From Clostridia bacterium (GTDB lineage Bacteria; Bacillota; Clostridia; Oscillospirales; CAG-382), in assembly GCA_900757905.1 (NCBI GenBank), contig CAAEPN010000196.1, forward strand, positions 1-7,255: a stretch of 7,255 nucleotides of DNA. Direction: 5' to 3'. Positions 6,470 through 7,255 of the stretch are shown piece by piece; positions within the stretch are counted from its first letter, which is position 1, and each line of letters opens with the position of its first letter. The notes under the pieces are model-generated. The model made no database searches, was not told where the DNA came from, and saw only the letters and a list, made by a program, of their open reading frames with translations. A program made the position numbers and the translations under genes.

Positions 6470-7255
6470 ATGAAAACTGCGATCGATTATTCCGAGAGTC
6501 TGCACTATCATTATCGTCCGCGTCACGGTTGGGTAAACGACCCGAACGGCCTTGTGTTTTACAAAGGTTACTATCATGTTTTCTATCAGCATGAGCCGGA
6601 TTCCGAAAGACCGTGGTATGAACCGCGGCATTGGGGACATGCGCGCACAAAGGATTTTCTAACTTGGGAGGAATTGCCAGTGGCGCTTTATCCCGACGCC
6701 GCTTATGACAATAAGGGCTGTTGGTCGGGAACAGCGATCGTCAAGGACGATGTTTTGTATCTGTTTTACGCCTCACTTTACGGTGAGGATAAAAAACAAA
6801 CCATCAGCATTGCCTATTCTTCGGATGGCATTCATTTCGAAAAATATGAAAAAAATCCGGTTATCGACATTCATCCGCCGCAGGGCAGCGAAGATTTTCG
6901 CAATCCGGCCGTATGGGAGCATAACGGAAAGTATTACCTTGTAATCGCGTCTGCGCATGAAGAAACGAAAACCGGACGGCTGCTCTTATATGTTTCGGAT
7001 AACCTGTTTGATTGGCAATATCAGTCGGTGTTTACGGAATGGGAAAACTGCAAATATACCGAATGCCCGTCAGTTGTTCCGGTGGGTGATAAGCTGCTTG
7101 TTACCGTTTCCATCGCACCGATAGAAGGGCGTCCGTATTTTCGGCTTTTGTACGGGAGTTTTGAGAATGGACATTTTACCGCGGAATATACAACCTGCTT
7201 GGATAAAGGGCCTGATCAGTACGCCGGACAAATGTTCCGCGATGCGCTCGGAAGA
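6470..7255 (+). CDS. Glycoside hydrolase family 32 beta-fructosidase (sucrose/sucrose-6-phosphate or short-fructan hydrolase), 3'-truncated by window edge
   Basis: The first 262 codons are present and open to the last base. Full GH32 enzymes have about 450-500 residues, so the end of the five-bladed propeller and the C-terminal beta-sandwich are missing. The nucleophile motif is WVNDPNG (21-27, D24). It is followed by YHVFYQHEP, the WGHARTKDFLTWEELPVAL blade, GCWSGTA (83-89), and the acid/base glutamate in TECP (197-200, E198). The stabiliser motif, normally RDP, reads R144-N145-P146. The stretch LDKGPDQYAGQMFRD matches the family's late conserved segment. There is no signal peptide, so the enzyme should be cytoplasmic and act on imported sucrose, sucrose phosphate or short fructo-oligosaccharides, releasing fructose. 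Substrate cannot be fixed from this part. The ATG has a good ribosome binding site and its own promoter. Transport or regulator genes may lie beyond the right edge. Confidence 0.93.
   Translation, partial: MKTAIDYSESLHYHYRPRHGWVNDPNGLVFYKGYYHVFYQHEPDSERPWYEPRHWGHARTKDFLTWEELPVALYPDAAYDNKGCWSGTAIVKDDVLYLFYASLYGEDKKQTISIAYSSDGIHFEKYEKNPVIDIHPPQGSEDFRNPAVWEHNGKYYLVIASAHEETKTGRLLLYVSDNLFDWQYQSVFTEWENCKYTECPSVVPVGDKLLVTVSIAPIEGRPYFRLLYGSFENGHFTAEYTTCLDKGPDQYAGQMFRDALGR

Noticed and set aside
6406..6594. Plus-strand open frame overlapping the start of the GH32 gene, as a possible leader peptide
   Set aside because: It runs out of frame deep into the GH32 coding sequence, begins with a poor start, and has no matching ribosome binding site.

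Overview
The window looks like chromosomal DNA of a Gram-positive anaerobe of the Clostridia, possibly an Oscillospirales-type gut bacterium. This is inferred, not proven. The signs are strong AAGGAG-type ribosome binding sites, consensus housekeeping promoters, a Gram-positive style GltD small subunit, a short lipoprotein with a lipobox, and a moderate-GC coding style. No mobile element, phage gene, CRISPR array, tRNA or rRNA is visible.

Layout. (1) Positions 1-4457, plus strand: the end of a glutamate synthase operon. It holds the 3' two thirds of gltB (large subunit, 5' end outside the window) and a complete gltD (small subunit) 17 bp downstream. Together they encode the enzyme that makes two glutamates from 2-oxoglutarate and glutamine with NADPH. 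(2) Positions 4458-4554: a convergent intergenic gap with a 20-bp-stem terminator whose U-tract serves the minus strand. (3) Positions 4555-6279, minus strand: a SEDS-family peptidoglycan polymerase (FtsW/RodA/SpoVE) with a long basic N-terminal extension, followed by a 75-residue cysteine-rich lipoprotein. The lipoprotein has its own near-perfect promoter starting 3 bp after the SEDS stop codon. (4) Positions 6280-6469: a divergent promoter region with one well-formed promoter in each direction. (5) Positions 6470-7255, plus strand: the first 262 codons of a cytoplasmic GH32 beta-fructosidase, cut by the right edge. It has no stop codon in the window, so it is easy to miss.

The genes fall into three unrelated functional units: nitrogen assimilation, cell-wall synthesis plus an uncharacterised lipoprotein, and sucrose/fructan use. 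I see no convincing new multi-gene system. The points most worth a second look are an Asn in place of the normally conserved Asp of the GH32 RDP motif, the lipoprotein with two C-x2-C-x3-C clusters, the roughly 117-residue N-terminal extension of the SEDS protein, and a split inverted repeat bracketing the GH32 promoter.
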